Both the position numbers and the translations under genes were made by a program. A DNA stretch of 47,167 bases, from assembly GCA_016987375.1 (NCBI GenBank), contig PJRA01000263.1:668096-715262 (forward strand). Direction: 5' to 3'. The notes under the pieces were generated by a model that was given only the letters and a program-made list of their open reading frames with translations, ran no database searches and was not told the DNA's origin. Below are positions 8,347 through 20,048 of the stretch, one piece after another. Each line of letters starts with the position of its first letter. Position 1 is the stretch's first letter. This DNA comes from Brachionus koreanus. Its lineage: Eukaryota > Rotifera > Eurotatoria > Ploima > Brachionidae.

Positions 8347-11334
8347 TCACAATCTTGCAATTCTAATATTCGTATCCAACATTCGGTCAACATTAAGTTC
8401 TTTGATCTCATGATAAAATCGTTTTTTTTTGGTAAAATTTAACAAAACACAATCAGCCAAAATAACACTTATGCTCATTAGACCAATACCAGCACCGATT
8501 GTTAACATTAGCGGAACAATATTAAATTTTCCGCTAGTTCCTGATACATTTATGATCAATCTGAGTCCGTATGCTTTGTAAAGTTCTCTTACTTCTAGAT
8601 CATTTTCCCTGAATCGATTCGCAAAGCGAAAGTTAAATCCTGACGCGGTGTCGGTTTGCTTGGAATCAAAGCGATGAAATTGGTACTCAGGCAAGCATGA
8701 AGACTGAAAATCAAAGTCACAGTTCCAAATTATTTCGATTAGGATAACACCACCTTTGATAAGCATTTGGTAAACTTCGTTCGGATCGTTTTCTGCAAGA
8801 CTAATTATGTATTTCAGCTGAAATATTGGACAGTATGGATCTTTTTCCAAATTATATTCACATGTTTGCAAGTACTTATTGGTGTGATATGGTTGAATAT
8901 TGCGTCTAAATAAAATCTATTAATTTTTAGAAATTTAACTTTCAATTTTTATTTACATTTTTTTACCAAATTTTTTAAATTCAATGTCATTTTTGATAAA
9001 AATTGTGAAATTAAGCACATTTCTGACTAGAAAGTCTTCGGTTCTAACATTTTCATCTTCGACAGGGCACCATGCAAATATCTATAAAAAGACCATTAAA
9101 AATTTAAAAATTTAACAAAAAAAATTTTTACCTCACAGACTTTCAAATCAGAACCAGGATATTTATGAATGCATTTTCCTGTCGGTATTCCATTCCAAGA
9201 ATTCAAAGCCGATCCTAAATTTAGACAGTCCGCATCTTCATGACATTTAGCCTTGAATTTTGTTGACTCCTTTTATTTTTAAGTTTTAGATATTTTCTAT
9301 TTTTCAAATGAATATAAATCTTATTTTAAAAATCATAATAAATCAAAGTGCCAATTTATTACTCTGAAAATAATCTCATTTTTATGTCAAGTATTATTAA
9401 TATGAATGAAGAAAATTTTTTCTTGAGAAAATTAAAATAATAGTTTTTAATTATTAAAGAAGCATTAATATTTAAAAATATTGTAAAGTACGAGTTTAAA
9501 ATCAAAGTTTGAAAAAAACATTAAATAGTATTATGTTAAAAAATTCGATTATAAATGCAAGGTTAAAAATTAAGATACAGATAAAAAAATATTAAAAAAA
9601 TCCAAGATTCGATTTAACTTTAAAATTTTAATAATTATAAGAGTCAATAATTATAATTCTTTTGTTTTATGCTTCGAGCCTTTCTTTCTTACTAATGTCT
9701 TTCCTATTTAATATCTTCTGTTTTGTGTATAGTTGTTCAATCATCTCTAACTGTAAGATTTTTAACAAAAGTCTGATTCTGGAAAATTTCTTGATTCCTA
9801 CAGCTCTTTTAATTAATAAATTTTGTCTTATGTCTAGTTCATTTAGCTTATTTTCACTTATATAGACCAGATCCAGATGGAAAAATTGATTGACAAAACT
9901 GTTTATAGAGAAAGCTTACTAGATTAGGACATGCCGATTTTGGTTTACAGCCAAGTCCATATAAAGATTAAAAGCTCCTCTCAACAACTTTTCCTATTTC
10001 CTTCAACAAAATTCCATTCAACAAAAAAAGATAAAGTTACTATCAACTATCGGTAGACTATTACAAAACTAATGTTTTCAAAATTCAAATGAATGATAAA
10101 AAATGCTTTAACTGTAGTTATTTTTTTCACTTTGACAATGACCGAAATTCATGGATTTTTTGTAATAAATTTGATAATTGAAAATGTGAAGATTGTTGGC
10201 CTAAAGGACTGAAGCCAAATCAATCATTTTATTGCAATAACTGTATCTAGAGATTTTATTACCAATTTTATTATTTAATATTTTTTTAAACAAACAATAG
10301 TCTATTTTTAATAAATTTTAATGCGATTTCCTTAATTTACCTATTTAATAAAATAATAAGACATACAGATATGTTTAGTGACATGTTACTAATGTTCAGA
10401 TTATAAGTTATCACCATAATAGTTAAAGGGCTTTGGACTAATTTATATGAAAATCTCTTTTTCCAGTATTGAGGAATGTTTTTTCATGACCTTTAAAAAA
10501 TTTGAATTTGATAATTAAAATTTTTTTATTTAATTTAATACAAATTATTTACCTCAATTCTAAAATAAGTATACTTGTTTTCACAAGTAGCTTATTTAAA
10601 AAAAAATAATTAGTTAATTCCTAGTGATAGCAGCCACACTTGATATTAGATTATTTAATTTTATGTTTTCTTAATCTTCGTAATATTCCGTTAAGTGAAA
10701 CACAACATTTACAAAAAAACAATATTTGCTTTGAATTTCTAAACCACTGTAAAAGCCTATTTTAAAAAATTATTTTGGGCATAATCATTTAAAATTTGAT
10801 TACAAACTTTAATTTTCTCTTTAATTTATTTAAAAATTTTTAAAGAAATTATCATTTTTCTATGCCAAAATATTAAATTAGTGCAGTTTTTACCTCGGGA
10901 CATTTATCTTGATGTTGCTTGGTTTTCAAAAAATTTGTCATTATAAAAATTGAATTGTATTCATTTGGAGGAATAACATAATCAGCAGTGTCCATCATTC
11001 GATAATCTTGGCCAGATTTGATAGTGTACAAATCATTCAAAAATGTAAAATTTTGTTTTTTCAAATCCAATTCTAATGATGAATTAAGTGGAATAAAGCC
11101 TTGGCCTTTCACTTTAGTAGTAACAACGCTGGAAACAGAATCAAAAACTTGGTATCCCTTATTGTGATACAACTCCCAACCAAAAATGTAGGCCAATATC
11201 AGCATTTGAGCTATCCGATAGACAAAGCCAACTTTAAAACTTTTGATTGAGGCTGATCGATCTGTTGAGTATGTAATAAAACTGCCAAATTTTGAGGAAA
11301 AAAAATTAAGACACTTCTTGTTTTGTTCAGACAT
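8347..11334 (-). CDS. P2X-type ATP-gated cation channel, gene A
   Basis: A ligand-gated plasma-membrane channel subunit; P2X proteins form trimers opened by extracellular ATP. Four exons: 11334-10894, 9269-9132, 9081-8957 and 8905-8347. Introns are 1624, 50 and 51 bp, all GT-AG and in phase, giving 421 codons (420 aa), normal for the family. The N-terminal Y-x-T-x-[KR] site is YSTDR. TM1 spans about residues 35-53. The ATP-contact lysines are K74 and K76 (TTKVKG), NFR is at 326-328 and the later lysine is K345 (YKAYGLR). Ten ectodomain cysteines follow the P2X order. The pre-TM2 block is GTSGKFNIVP, TM2 is about 362-392, and a YxxxK trafficking motif (YHEIK) is at 399-403. It is closest to gene B in sequence and intron positions. 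Long intron 1 holds transposon debris. P2X membership is near certain; ion selectivity and ATP affinity cannot be read from sequence. Confidence 0.95.
9659..9865 (-). pseudogene. LINE reverse-transcriptase C-terminal relic in intron 1 of gene A
   Basis: Minus-strand translation gives KLNELDIRQNLLIKRAVGI followed by FSRIRLLLKILQLEMIEQLY. This resembles the region after the RT domain of non-LTR retrotransposons, where RQN.LIKRA.G and a short helical run recur. About 65 residues are recognisable without a stop. It lies in the same orientation as the host gene, inside its largest intron. The plus-strand frame over the same bases is a shadow. Confidence 0.5.
10092..10250 (+). pseudogene. cysteine-rich zinc-ribbon-like relic in intron 1 of gene A
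   Basis: On the plus strand (antisense to the P2X gene) a frame starting near an ATG at 10091 gives KCFNCSYF, then IFCNKFDN, a TGA, KCEDCWPKG and YCNNCI before a stop. The spacing of CxxC pairs (KCFNC, KCEDC, YCNNC) suggests a metal-binding module with one in-frame stop, probably from a tryptophan codon. I do not recognise the family; a transposon-derived protein is the likeliest source. Confidence 0.4.
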
Positions 11335-11940
11335 TATTTATATTTAAAAAATTAAGATTTTACATAATTTACCGATTTTTTCTAAACACAAATTAAAATA
11401 AATAATTTAATAGTAAAGTTTTAGAATATTAGAAAATTCTATGACTTTGATAAAAGGTCGATGATTAATATTGAAAACTTTGGTTTATTTTATTCAAATT
11501 TTAATACAACAATAAATAATTATAAATTAAAAAACATAGATGGTTTCGCCTCAGCTGTTTTCAATTTTTAGTTTTGTCTATCAATCAATTATTAAAGGTA
11601 TAAATTAAAGCTTAAACTTTGATTATTAAATTCATATAAAAAGTGACAATATAATTAAATTTAGATAACATAAAAAAATGTCAAAAAAGTTTAAATTAAC
11701 TTCATTGATATTTTTTTTGTTAAAATTAATATGTTCGTTTGATAGAACCAAAATGTTCAGTTAATAAATCTATCAGAATTTTTAATTGATTTTATTTTTT
11801 AAGATTTTTTTAAATACTTTTTATATGTCTTCGTTGTACAAAAAAGACTAGAACTTCAAAAGTTTTAGTTATTGTAAAAATTAATTTATTTTTCAAGTGT
11901 TATTTTTTTTAAATCCACAACTAAGAACGTTTAGTTAAAA
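11335..11940. other. upstream region of P2X gene A
   Basis: About 600 bases 5' of the gene A start codon. The sequence is A/T-rich with no motif that I can call as a promoter; TATA-like strings occur everywhere at this composition. The start codon context is AATAATGTC, with A at -3 relative to the ATG. Confidence 0.4.
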
Positions 11941-12230
11941 GGCAATGTGGAATTTCATTCAAAATTTCCAATAGAAAAAGTAAAAAAGTTTATAATTTTT
12001 GTTCTAATGGTCAAAGATTAGTTCAGCAAATGAAACATAGTGAAACAACTATTGCAGAAGTGTGCAAAATTTGTGCAAATTAATTGCAAATTTTGCAGAC
12101 ATTCGCAGCTGATGAAACAACAGTTGTTTCACTTTGTTTCATCCGTAGAATAAATCTTTAACCTATAGAACAAAAGTTAATAAGTTTATTAACTTTGTAT
12201 TAGAAATTTTGTATGAAATTTTACAATGTC
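11941..12230. mobile_element. foldback MITE, copy 1
   Basis: An imperfect palindrome of about 290 bases. The left arm begins GGCAATGTGGAATTTCATTC and the right end, read in reverse complement, begins GACATTGTAAAATTTCATAC. Further in, both arms share TTTTTGTTCTA and a run matching GAAACA-AGTGAAACAACT. No coding capacity. The arms fold back almost to the centre. It shares its terminus with the elements at 13596, 14703 and 28016. Confidence 0.65.
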
Positions 12231-12231
12231 T

Positions 12232-13056
12232 GAAATTTTGGTATTGTTTCTGAAAAAAAAATGCTTGATTATTTAAACAATTCATTTTTTTAAATTATTT
12301 AAAGATAAATTTTAAAATAAAATTTAATAAAAAGAATGCTACCACGTTTTAAAAGACCTCTTATTTTATTTTGGAATAATTAAGTTAAGTTCTCAATTAA
12401 ATTACATTTAAAAAATCTTTATTTCGGTCAAAGTCAGAAGTTTAATTAGTCAAAAGTATTTAACTACATTACAAGGTTTAAATAAGTTAACAGCATGTAT
12501 CAAATACTTGTATCTTTATAAATTTATTAATAAAACTAAAATGATAATTATAATATATTATATAATTGTTAACAGATGAAAACTCCTTTGATATATCGGT
12601 GGTGGATGATTGATTCTAAAAAGCGCTCTATTAAGTTTCTAAAGGAGCATTAGCTCGGTACAGAAAAAATATAAATAAATAAATTCTGAAAATTTCTTGT
12701 TGCTAAGTTTGCCAAGCAAATTTAAGCAAAATAAGGGTTTAACAATCAGCTGTGTTTCAATTTATAAAATATTCAAGAAATATGAGAAACCTCACGCTTT
12801 CTCAGATAAAACTGAAATCCTTTTTTTTTTTTAAAAAGGAACAATATCAATACCTAAATTAATTAACTTTACAAGTAGTAGAAAGCTTAGCAAATTAAAA
12901 TTTTTAGATTGTTTACGAGATCTGACCTAATACTATTCAATTAATCTGAACAAATTTAGTTTCAACAACAGCCAAATAAAAGGTATAAATTTTTAAGGAT
13001 CGGTTTTAATGAAAATTTCATAAATTTAATTTTTTTTTAAAATAATTTACTAATAA
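12232..13056. other. AT-rich spacer with a LINE 3'-end-like fragment
   Basis: Mostly featureless A/T. At 12640-12690, AAGGAGCATTAGCTCGGTACAG is followed by A-rich (TAAA)n. A related string, GAAGAAGCTTTAGCCTGGTACA, occurs at 15780-15801. Such pairs ending in short A-rich repeats look like 3' ends of 5'-truncated LINE copies. Confidence 0.4.
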
Positions 13057-13279
13057 TGTAAAGTCTCGAATTCGGACTTTAGGGATTAAAGCCAAGAAAT
13101 AAATAAAACAATTTAATTTAGTTAAAAGTTTATTTAATGGAATCCAAAGTTAATACAAATAGTTAATGGTTTATGTAATGGTTAAGTGTTAGCGTGCTCT
13201 GACTGCAGTTATGACTTAACTGCATTTAAATAAGGTCTAGAGAAGAAGATTAAGAGATGACAAAACTCGGGTCTTAACA
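13057..13279 (-). repeat. solo LTR of the gypsy-like element
   Basis: A complete 223-base LTR in reverse orientation. On the minus strand it begins TGTTAAGACCCGAG and ends AGACTTTACA, with TG...CA ends. It matches the LTR at 3544-3737 along its whole shared length and supplies the 28 terminal bases missing there. It is flanked by ATAA on both sides (13053-13056 and 13280-13283), a 4-bp target duplication typical of Ty3/gypsy integration. Its TATA-like position is changed to TACATAAA. A solo LTR is the usual product of recombination between the two LTRs of a full element. It lies 1.7 kb upstream of P2X gene A. Confidence 0.9.
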
Positions 13280-13424
13280 ATAAGTAAAAACTAATACGAA
13301 TATTATTGCTAAAGAAACAGATAAATTTTTATTCCTATAAATATTATTTTAAATAATTTATGATTAAACAAAAAGAAAGGAAACATGAGTGACCTGTAAC
13401 TTGTATTCCAACACATCCTTTTTT

Positions 13425-13890
13425 AGGTTTTGTGAAATTTAGTACAATAGAACAGAACAAAATGTTAAAAATTATTGTAACTTTTCTTATAATGGTCAAA
13501 AGCAAGTTCTGTATATGCAACATGGTGCAACATTCAAAGTTGCATTTTTATGAAAAACCTGGTAAAACTTTACAAGCTTTGCATAATTCAAATTTGGCCA
13601 TGTGAAATCTTAGTACAAAAAGGAAAAACTACTTATTATTTTTTATGGTTGCGCAATAATGTTTCTGTAAATAGTAAAATGTTGTACAAATTTGTACAAA
13701 CGAATTCTAAATTTTGCAAATACTCTTCATTTCTCTGTAAAATGCACTATATAATTTTTACATTTGTTCTGTAAATTTTGTACTAAGATTTCACATTGCC
13801 GCAAATTTTGCTTTAGTACATTTTGCAGATACTTTGCACATTATTAGCAGACTTTGGCTTATGGTTCAACTAAATTATGTTGCAGTTTGT
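13425..13890. mobile_element. MITE of the 21895 family, interrupted by another MITE
   Basis: The left part (13425-13595), with TTTTGTGAAATTTAGTACAA and ATGGTCAAAAGCAAGTTCT, matches the reverse complement of the right arm at 22060-22156. After the nested element at 13596-13800, similarity resumes with TTTGCACATTATTAGCAGAC, also present in the 21895 copy. A host MITE carrying an inserted MITE explains this arrangement. Confidence 0.55.
13596..13800. mobile_element. foldback MITE, copy 2 (nested)
   Basis: About 205 bases with 25-base terminal inverted repeats that differ at one position: left GGCCATGTGAAATCTTAGTA, right (reverse complement) GGCAATGTGAAATCTTAGTA. The centre holds the palindrome TTGTACAAATTTGTACAA. 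No coding sense: the 74-codon plus-strand frame across it is a by-product. It is the cleanest pair of ends for this MITE family in the window. Confidence 0.75.
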
Positions 13891-14702
13891 TGCGTTTACC
13901 GAACTAATTAAAAGCCTTTAGAATAAACAAACAACAAGATAAATTACTTGCTACAGCCTTAAACAAAATCAAATAATACTTTCTTATAGTTAACTTCTTC
14001 TGACTTTTTTAGTCCTTATTGATCCCTGATTGCTACAATAAAAGTACTAAAGTCACAATAAAAAATAAAAATGTAAATCTTACAAATTTACAGCTTCTTT
14101 AAGTAAAATTTTTAATCGATTTTAAATTTGAAATTTCATTGCATAAAAGCTCCCTTTATTTTTTAAAATGAAAAAATGAAAATTGATCAAAAATTAAACA
14201 AACTGTTCGAGTTCTTAAGCTCCCAGAACTCTAAAACAGTTTGTTTTTATCTAATATGCACAACATATTAGGCTTTCGTTTAATTAAAGATAAAATATTA
14301 ATGATTTTTATTGTTTTAAAGCTTGCTAATAAAACGTTTTAACAACCTATTAATGCGTTAAACAGGAGATATTTTGTTCTTATGATGGAAAAATGATGTA
14401 AAAACTGATAATTTATGTAATAAATCTTTTTGTTTTAATAGTTGGGAGAAATAATTGTAAATATGTTGTTTAATTTTAGGGTACTAATTTAGCAAAAATG
14501 CTGATTGAATATAAGTAATAAAATTTATTCGCATGTTAAAAAAAATCAGAAACTAAACTTATTTTTGCTTTAATTTAATTGCATAATTTAATTTTAATTT
14601 AGACTATATTTACTATATTTGAATTTTCCAGACTGACTAATTGTACATTAACTTATTTTAACTTTTTTAATTATTTTATTTATTTCAAGAAAACATCAAA
14701 TG

Positions 14703-14822
14703 GGCAATGTGAAATTTTACACAAAATTTTCAATACAAAAAATAAAAAATCAATGATTGAATGCGATTAATTTTTGAATATTTTTTTTATTGAGTGAATT
14801 TTATATGAAATTCATAATGTCC
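14703..14822. mobile_element. foldback MITE, short copy
   Basis: A 120-base palindrome-like unit. The left end is GGCAATGTGAAATTTTACAC and the right end in reverse complement is GGACATTATGAATTTCATAT. The termini match the elements at 11941 and 13596. It has no coding capacity. Confidence 0.6.
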
Positions 14823-17434
14823 ACCTCATGGGTGATGAAAGAAAAAGAAAAAACAAAAAAAATTTTATAATTAAATAGACAAAATTGAATTTCTAGATTT
14901 AATATATTTTTCTTTTGTCGCTTATTATGTATGATTTGGTCAGAAGCCCAATAATGTGGCGACTTTTTACGTGACTTGGGGAGGTATTTACATACTGTTT
15001 TAACGATTCTACAACTCCATCCTTTTTTATTGTTTGAATAAATTCATTGCAGTCTTCAATGTCTTGCCCTAGTGACAACTCTAATTATTTCAATATTGAG
15101 TTATCATCCTTTTTCTTAAAGCAACATTCATTTTTTAAAATTTTATATTCAATTTTTAAAAAATAATAGGGCTTAAACGAAGGCGTAAGCCATTCGAGCA
15201 AACCTCGGAACCCCTTAACCCAAATTATATTTTATTTAAATAAAATTACTAATAAAACACTTTAAAATACAAAAAATTTTTTTTTGGATTTTTTTTTTCT
15301 TAATTGTTAAATATAATTATCTTTAAATATATCCAACCTCTAGCTGTTTCAATACATGGTTTTTAATTATCTGTTTTAAAATTAATACTTTTTTTAAAAA
15401 AAAATTATTGATTTGAGAAATAAATTTAATTGTACAATAATTTTTAAAAAAACGTGTGAAATAAGTAAAAGTGTCTGTTACATTGTAAGTCGCTAAAAAA
15501 ATATAGGTAAAAAGAAAGTTATAAAATTAGATAAAATAGAGGTTAACCTTTTTTTTTTAAAATATCAGAAAATCACTGAAATATTAAGGTTTATTATTTT
15601 TTAAAAAGATGCTTGGAATCTTGACAAATTTTATTAAAAAATTTCAAAAAGATTTTTATACAATTTGTTTATTTTGAATAAAGTGAATTCTTATTTTAAG
15701 AGCAGAGTTAACTGCAATAATCTTAGTAAAAAACATTAAATCAAACATCTACAAAATTTGATTGTTTTAATTACTACTATGAAGAAGCTTTAGCCTGGTA
15801 CATTAAGAAAAATTTCTTAACAAAGACTAACACTTGATAAATTATTATCATAAAAAGGTTTAGATAATGAAATAAAATTTTTTTTATCAATAAATAAAAC
15901 CTGACAAAAAAATTATCCATAAATTAATTGAAAATAAAAGTTGTAACATAACAAAATAAATAATTAATTCAAATAAAAAAAATGTTCAACTAGCAAAAAA
16001 ATTTTCTATTTTCATTTTATTTTCTTCTATCGGCTAGAGTGACTAAAAAATAAAGCTTTTCATTAAAAAACCCTAAACTGTTAGTGTGATGATTTTTTTT
16101 TGAAATAAAAATGACTTACAAAAACCTAGTATATTTCATTTTAATCTCATATTAAGAATAAATATTGATAGAGTAAAAAAAAAAGCCTTACTATTTTACT
16201 TTTTTAATTTATTTCAACAATTAGATCAATCTTCTAATATCTACTTAGCATTGATTAATAGAGAGAGTTTGCTTTTCTTCAAAGAAAATCAAAAACAAAT
16301 TTCTCTTAGTCGACTGAATGAGGTTTCTTTTTCAAATGAGTTAAAGAAAAAATAGAAGATAATGATATTTGAAAAGTTTATCTACTGATTTAGCGTTGAT
16401 GTATTATTAAAATTTGACTAATCAATTGAAAAACAATATTTATCAACTCATTAAACAACTAATATCAGAGTTATTTAAAAATTTATTTTTTAACAACCTA
16501 AACTAAAATCAAAAAATAAAAAATTAATTCTGAAAATTGCGCTAAAAACTCCAATAAATCATATGCTTAATTTTTTTAAAAATCTTTTTTTTTTTTTATT
16601 CTCTCTAGGTAAACACGTTGTCAAGAGACTATTTAAAAATATAATTAAGATCCTTGTTTCTTTTTTCTTTTATGTAAAAATAAAAAGCCAATTTTAATCG
16701 ATCAAAAATACGGAAATAAATTTCTTAAAATTTCGGAAATTAGCTATTAATTGTTAGATCGGCATTTTTTTTCTATATAAAAAATAAGAAAAATCAAATT
16801 TTAAAAAATAAAACTTAAAAAATAGTTTTTTCATTTAGATTGCTCTTTTTATTTGTTTTATCTGTTTTGTATAAACAGAATTAAATTAATATCAAATGAA
16901 AATAAAACACAAAGTTTAATTTTAATGCAAAATTACTGTAAATATTTGATTAGCATCAAGATATATGAAAAAAATCTAATAAAATATTTCTATATGTTTG
17001 TCTATTTATAATACTTTTCAATTTACTTGTAATAATTATAAGATTTCCTCTCAATTTAAAAAACAAATGTTAAATCAACTCCAACAGATTAGAAATTTAT
17101 TATTGCTAAACATTACTTAATAGTATCATTGCAAGCTAATTTTGGTAGTTGTTTCGATTGGTTCCTGGTAACCATGATCAAAAATGAATGAATTTATAAT
17201 TACAGGAATTGAAATGAAAGCTAGGAAAATTAATGGAAATCAAGTAAATGACAGAATTATTTGTGAATGATATCTTTTTGACTTAAGATTCTGCAAATTG
17301 ATGTTTATAATCAAATAAAAATGATCATGCTAAGGTAAGTAAAAAAAAATACTTTGTTTAAATTTTTTTTTAATATATCAAAACGAAAATATAGAATAAT
17401 TAGCTAATGTTCTAAATTTAAACCATTATACTCA
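14823..17434. other. AT-rich intergenic DNA
   Basis: About 2.6 kb without a gene. The only structured spots are 15170-15225, a GC-richer stretch with the stem GGCTTA/TAAGCC (probably a LINE 3' end), and the LINE-tail-like string at 15780-15801. The rest is homopolymer-rich A/T sequence. Confidence 0.5.
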
Positions 17435-17705
17435 TTGGTTTTTTGGCATCTATCATGGAATAGTTCGATTCCTCTCTTGTAACATTCACGACTTTAGGAG
17501 CCAAATAACTCACACCATCCTTTTCAACTTGTCTTGGTTAAGTTCTACATTTACAGCACAACCGTCTGCAACCACCTCAAAGTGATTTACTCTTTGAAAA
17601 TTTCATCAAACATGCTACATCACCTTTTTGTCAAAGCATTTTATTCTCATTATCACTTTTGGCTGAGCTGGATCGAACAATTGATTTCTGCTATCATAAT
17701 TTTAA
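17435..17705 (-). pseudogene. decayed ORF of unknown family
   Basis: Minus-strand reading gives coding-like stretches in two frames: SRNQLFDPAQPKVIMRIKCF, then VNHFEVVADGCAVNVELNQD, and after a frame change near 17515 DGVSYLAPKVVNVTREESNY. Three stops lie between the first two. The composition (D, E, V, N and cysteine use) is much more protein-like than surrounding AT-rich translations. I do not recognise the family. A 72-codon plus-strand frame over the same bases is a shadow. Confidence 0.4.
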
Positions 17706-17764
17706 GAATAGATCAATCACAAGTATTAGTATATGAAAAACAATTTATTTAAAAAAATTTTTCC

Positions 17765-19039
17765 TACAAATTTCAATTATTTTTTAAATAAAGTAATTTG
17801 CCAAATCATTTGGAACAACTCGGAAACATTTGTTAGCTTTGTTAATCAAATTAAGATGACGAGATTTATAAAGGTCATTTGATTCTATCTGATCTTTTTT
17901 CTTCCTGAAGGCTCGTATCATCATTATTAAATTTCTTAAACCAATCTTGTACACTTCTTAATTTATGCTCATTTTCAGATTTACAGTTAACATGTTTTAA
18001 TCCAAGTTTGATAGTTAAGATACAAAATTTGACTTTTGAAAATTAAAAATAATGTTAAAGTCTTGTTTACAACTTTAATTTTAGACTTTTAAACAACTTT
18101 GCTTTATCCAAAATATAAATTTGATCAAAAAAAATATTAGAGAAAGAAATTTTATTATTTTTATTCAAGTTTAAAAGCTATTTAAAACTATCAAAAATTT
18201 ACTAAATAATTTGAAAAAAAATATGATGCCTATAAAAAAATTTATCTTATGATTTAAAGAAAGAAACTTATAAAAAAATTAAATTTTAAAATTTAAAAAA
18301 AATTATTATTTTATTAAAACAAGATTTTTGAATATACAGATAATATGTCCATATGCGAATAAAAAGAAATTTAAATAAAAATATATCATAAACTTAAAAG
18401 CTTATGATCAAAATTAATTATTCTAGAATGTTTACTATACTTTACAAAAATATTATATTGATTCGTAAATTTTAAAGTTAACTAATGCCAATTACATTGT
18501 TGTATCATTTAAATTTATTCTTTTTGAACTAAAAAAAATTAGCAGGAATTAAATCAATAAAAGATTTTAAGAGTTGACACAGTTTGTTTACATTTCATAT
18601 TATGACATAATGCACAATAATGACATGTATTTTTATTAAAAAATTTAACTTTTTTTGAAAAATCAAATGCATCTTTAATGAAATGTTAAAAAACAAATAT
18701 AATTTTCTTTAAAGTTTTAATGAAAATTTGCTGAGAAAAGCAGTCTAAAGAGCCACTTCATACGAGACCAAAAAATACTTTATCCGTGTCAGCTTCAGTT
18801 TTAAGAGCAGTCTAAGAATTAACTTTAAAGGTTCAAAGAAATTTGAATTTTTTTTTGAAATCTAGAAGTTTAAAATGTAAATTTTTTTTCACAAAGATCG
18901 TATATTTCAAAATTCTTGGATATCATGTAATTTTTTTAACACTCAAAAACTGGAGGGGTCTTTTAAACCCCTTTTGTAACTTCTTTTATTTGTTTTTTAT
19001 TGAATAAATTTAATCATTTTTTTATAATTTTTTTTCTAA
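17765..19039. other. AT-rich intergenic DNA up to the assembly gap
   Basis: No gene seen. At 18950-18990 a hairpin GGGGTCTTTTAAACCCC is followed by T-rich sequence, like hairpin-plus-tail LINE 3' ends. The assembly gap follows directly. Confidence 0.45.
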
Positions 19040-19302
19040 NNNNNNNNNNNNNNNNNNNNNNNNNNNNNNNNNNNNNNNNNNNNNNNNNNNNNNNNNNNNN
19101 NNNNNNNNNNNNNNNNNNNNNNNNNNNNNNNNNNNNNNNNNNNNNNNNNNNNNNNNNNNNNNNNNNNNNNNNNNNNNNNNNNNNNNNNNNNNNNNNNNNN
19201 NNNNNNNNNNNNNNNNNNNNNNNNNNNNNNNNNNNNNNNNNNNNNNNNNNNNNNNNNNNNNNNNNNNNNNNNNNNNNNNNNNNNNNNNNNNNNNNNNNNN
19301 NN
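19040..19302. other. assembly gap (263 N)
   Basis: A run of undetermined bases. It lies between P2X genes A and B, so missing or collapsed repeat sequence cannot be excluded there. The nominal reading frame spanning it is meaningless. Confidence 1.
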
Positions 19303-19439
19303 GTTTTTATTTAAAAAATAACTTTGTAAGTGAATTTTCGACTTTTACATGTAACAGGTTAAAAATTGCAACCAGTGTTGGATAAAAAAAAACATGTCTA
19401 AAAAATCGAACAATTACTTTATATTTCACTATAATTGAA

Positions 19440-19705
19440 AAGCAGCAGCAACACTGAGAAGCATTTTGGGCTATACTTAGATCTTACAATTTGCCACAGA
19501 AGATGGTTAATTTGATTAAACTTTTCTACGAGAAATTTAAAATTTGAATTTGAGAAAACATGATTCTGCAAAAAGTACATATTCTTAGTATTGATTAACA
19601 ATATCATGAAGGAAATAACTGCCATTGTGAGGGGTATACAATCGAGATTAACAACTAAGCTTGAAGATTTAGACTTGCCCATTATCTAGTTCTAATATCC
19701 AAATA
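19440..19705 (+). pseudogene. LINE reverse-transcriptase relic
   Basis: Plus-strand reading gives AILRSYNLPQKMVNLIKLFY, a common LINE RT block preceding the catalytic region. After a stretch with stops it continues as RLTTKLEDLDL and, one frame over, HYLVLIS, in place of the usual FADDLVLIS. The two catalytic aspartates are lost. The same TTKLEDLD block followed by an intact FADDLVLIS is present in the relic at 41514-41880, so both come from one LINE family. A minus-strand frame over the region is a shadow. Confidence 0.7.
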
Positions 19706-20019
19706 CTCAATACTCATATCAATACACAAATACTCATATCTAATACTCAAAATTAATGAAGCTGTAACGAAGATATTGTGCATAAACGCAAATTTGAATC
19801 CTCCGATCACTATGGATGGTATACAAATCGATTAAGCAAGTATGAAAAAGAAAGATCCACTTGAATATAAATCAAAAGTGATGAACTTATACTTCACAAT
19901 GAGCAAATATGGATAAAAAAATTTGCTATAACATGTTCATGATCTTAAACTTCAAAATGTAGAAATACTAGTATATATCTGACAGAGAAATATTTTTTTT
20001 AAATGAAATATACAAAAAT

Positions 20020-20025
20020 TTTATT
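20020..20025 (-). promoter_or_regulatory. polyadenylation signal of P2X gene B
   Basis: AATAAA on the minus strand about 24 bases after the gene B stop codon. The spacing is close to that seen downstream of gene A. Confidence 0.4.
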
Positions 20026-20048
20026 ACAAAAATAAATAATTAATAATT

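Noticed and set aside
15170..15225. Possible tRNA or small RNA gene
   Set aside because: A GGCTTA/TAAGCC stem is present, but there is no cloverleaf, anticodon arm or pol III box; a LINE 3' end explains it better.
19000..19314. ORF across the N run
   Set aside because: It exists only because undetermined bases carry no stop codons.
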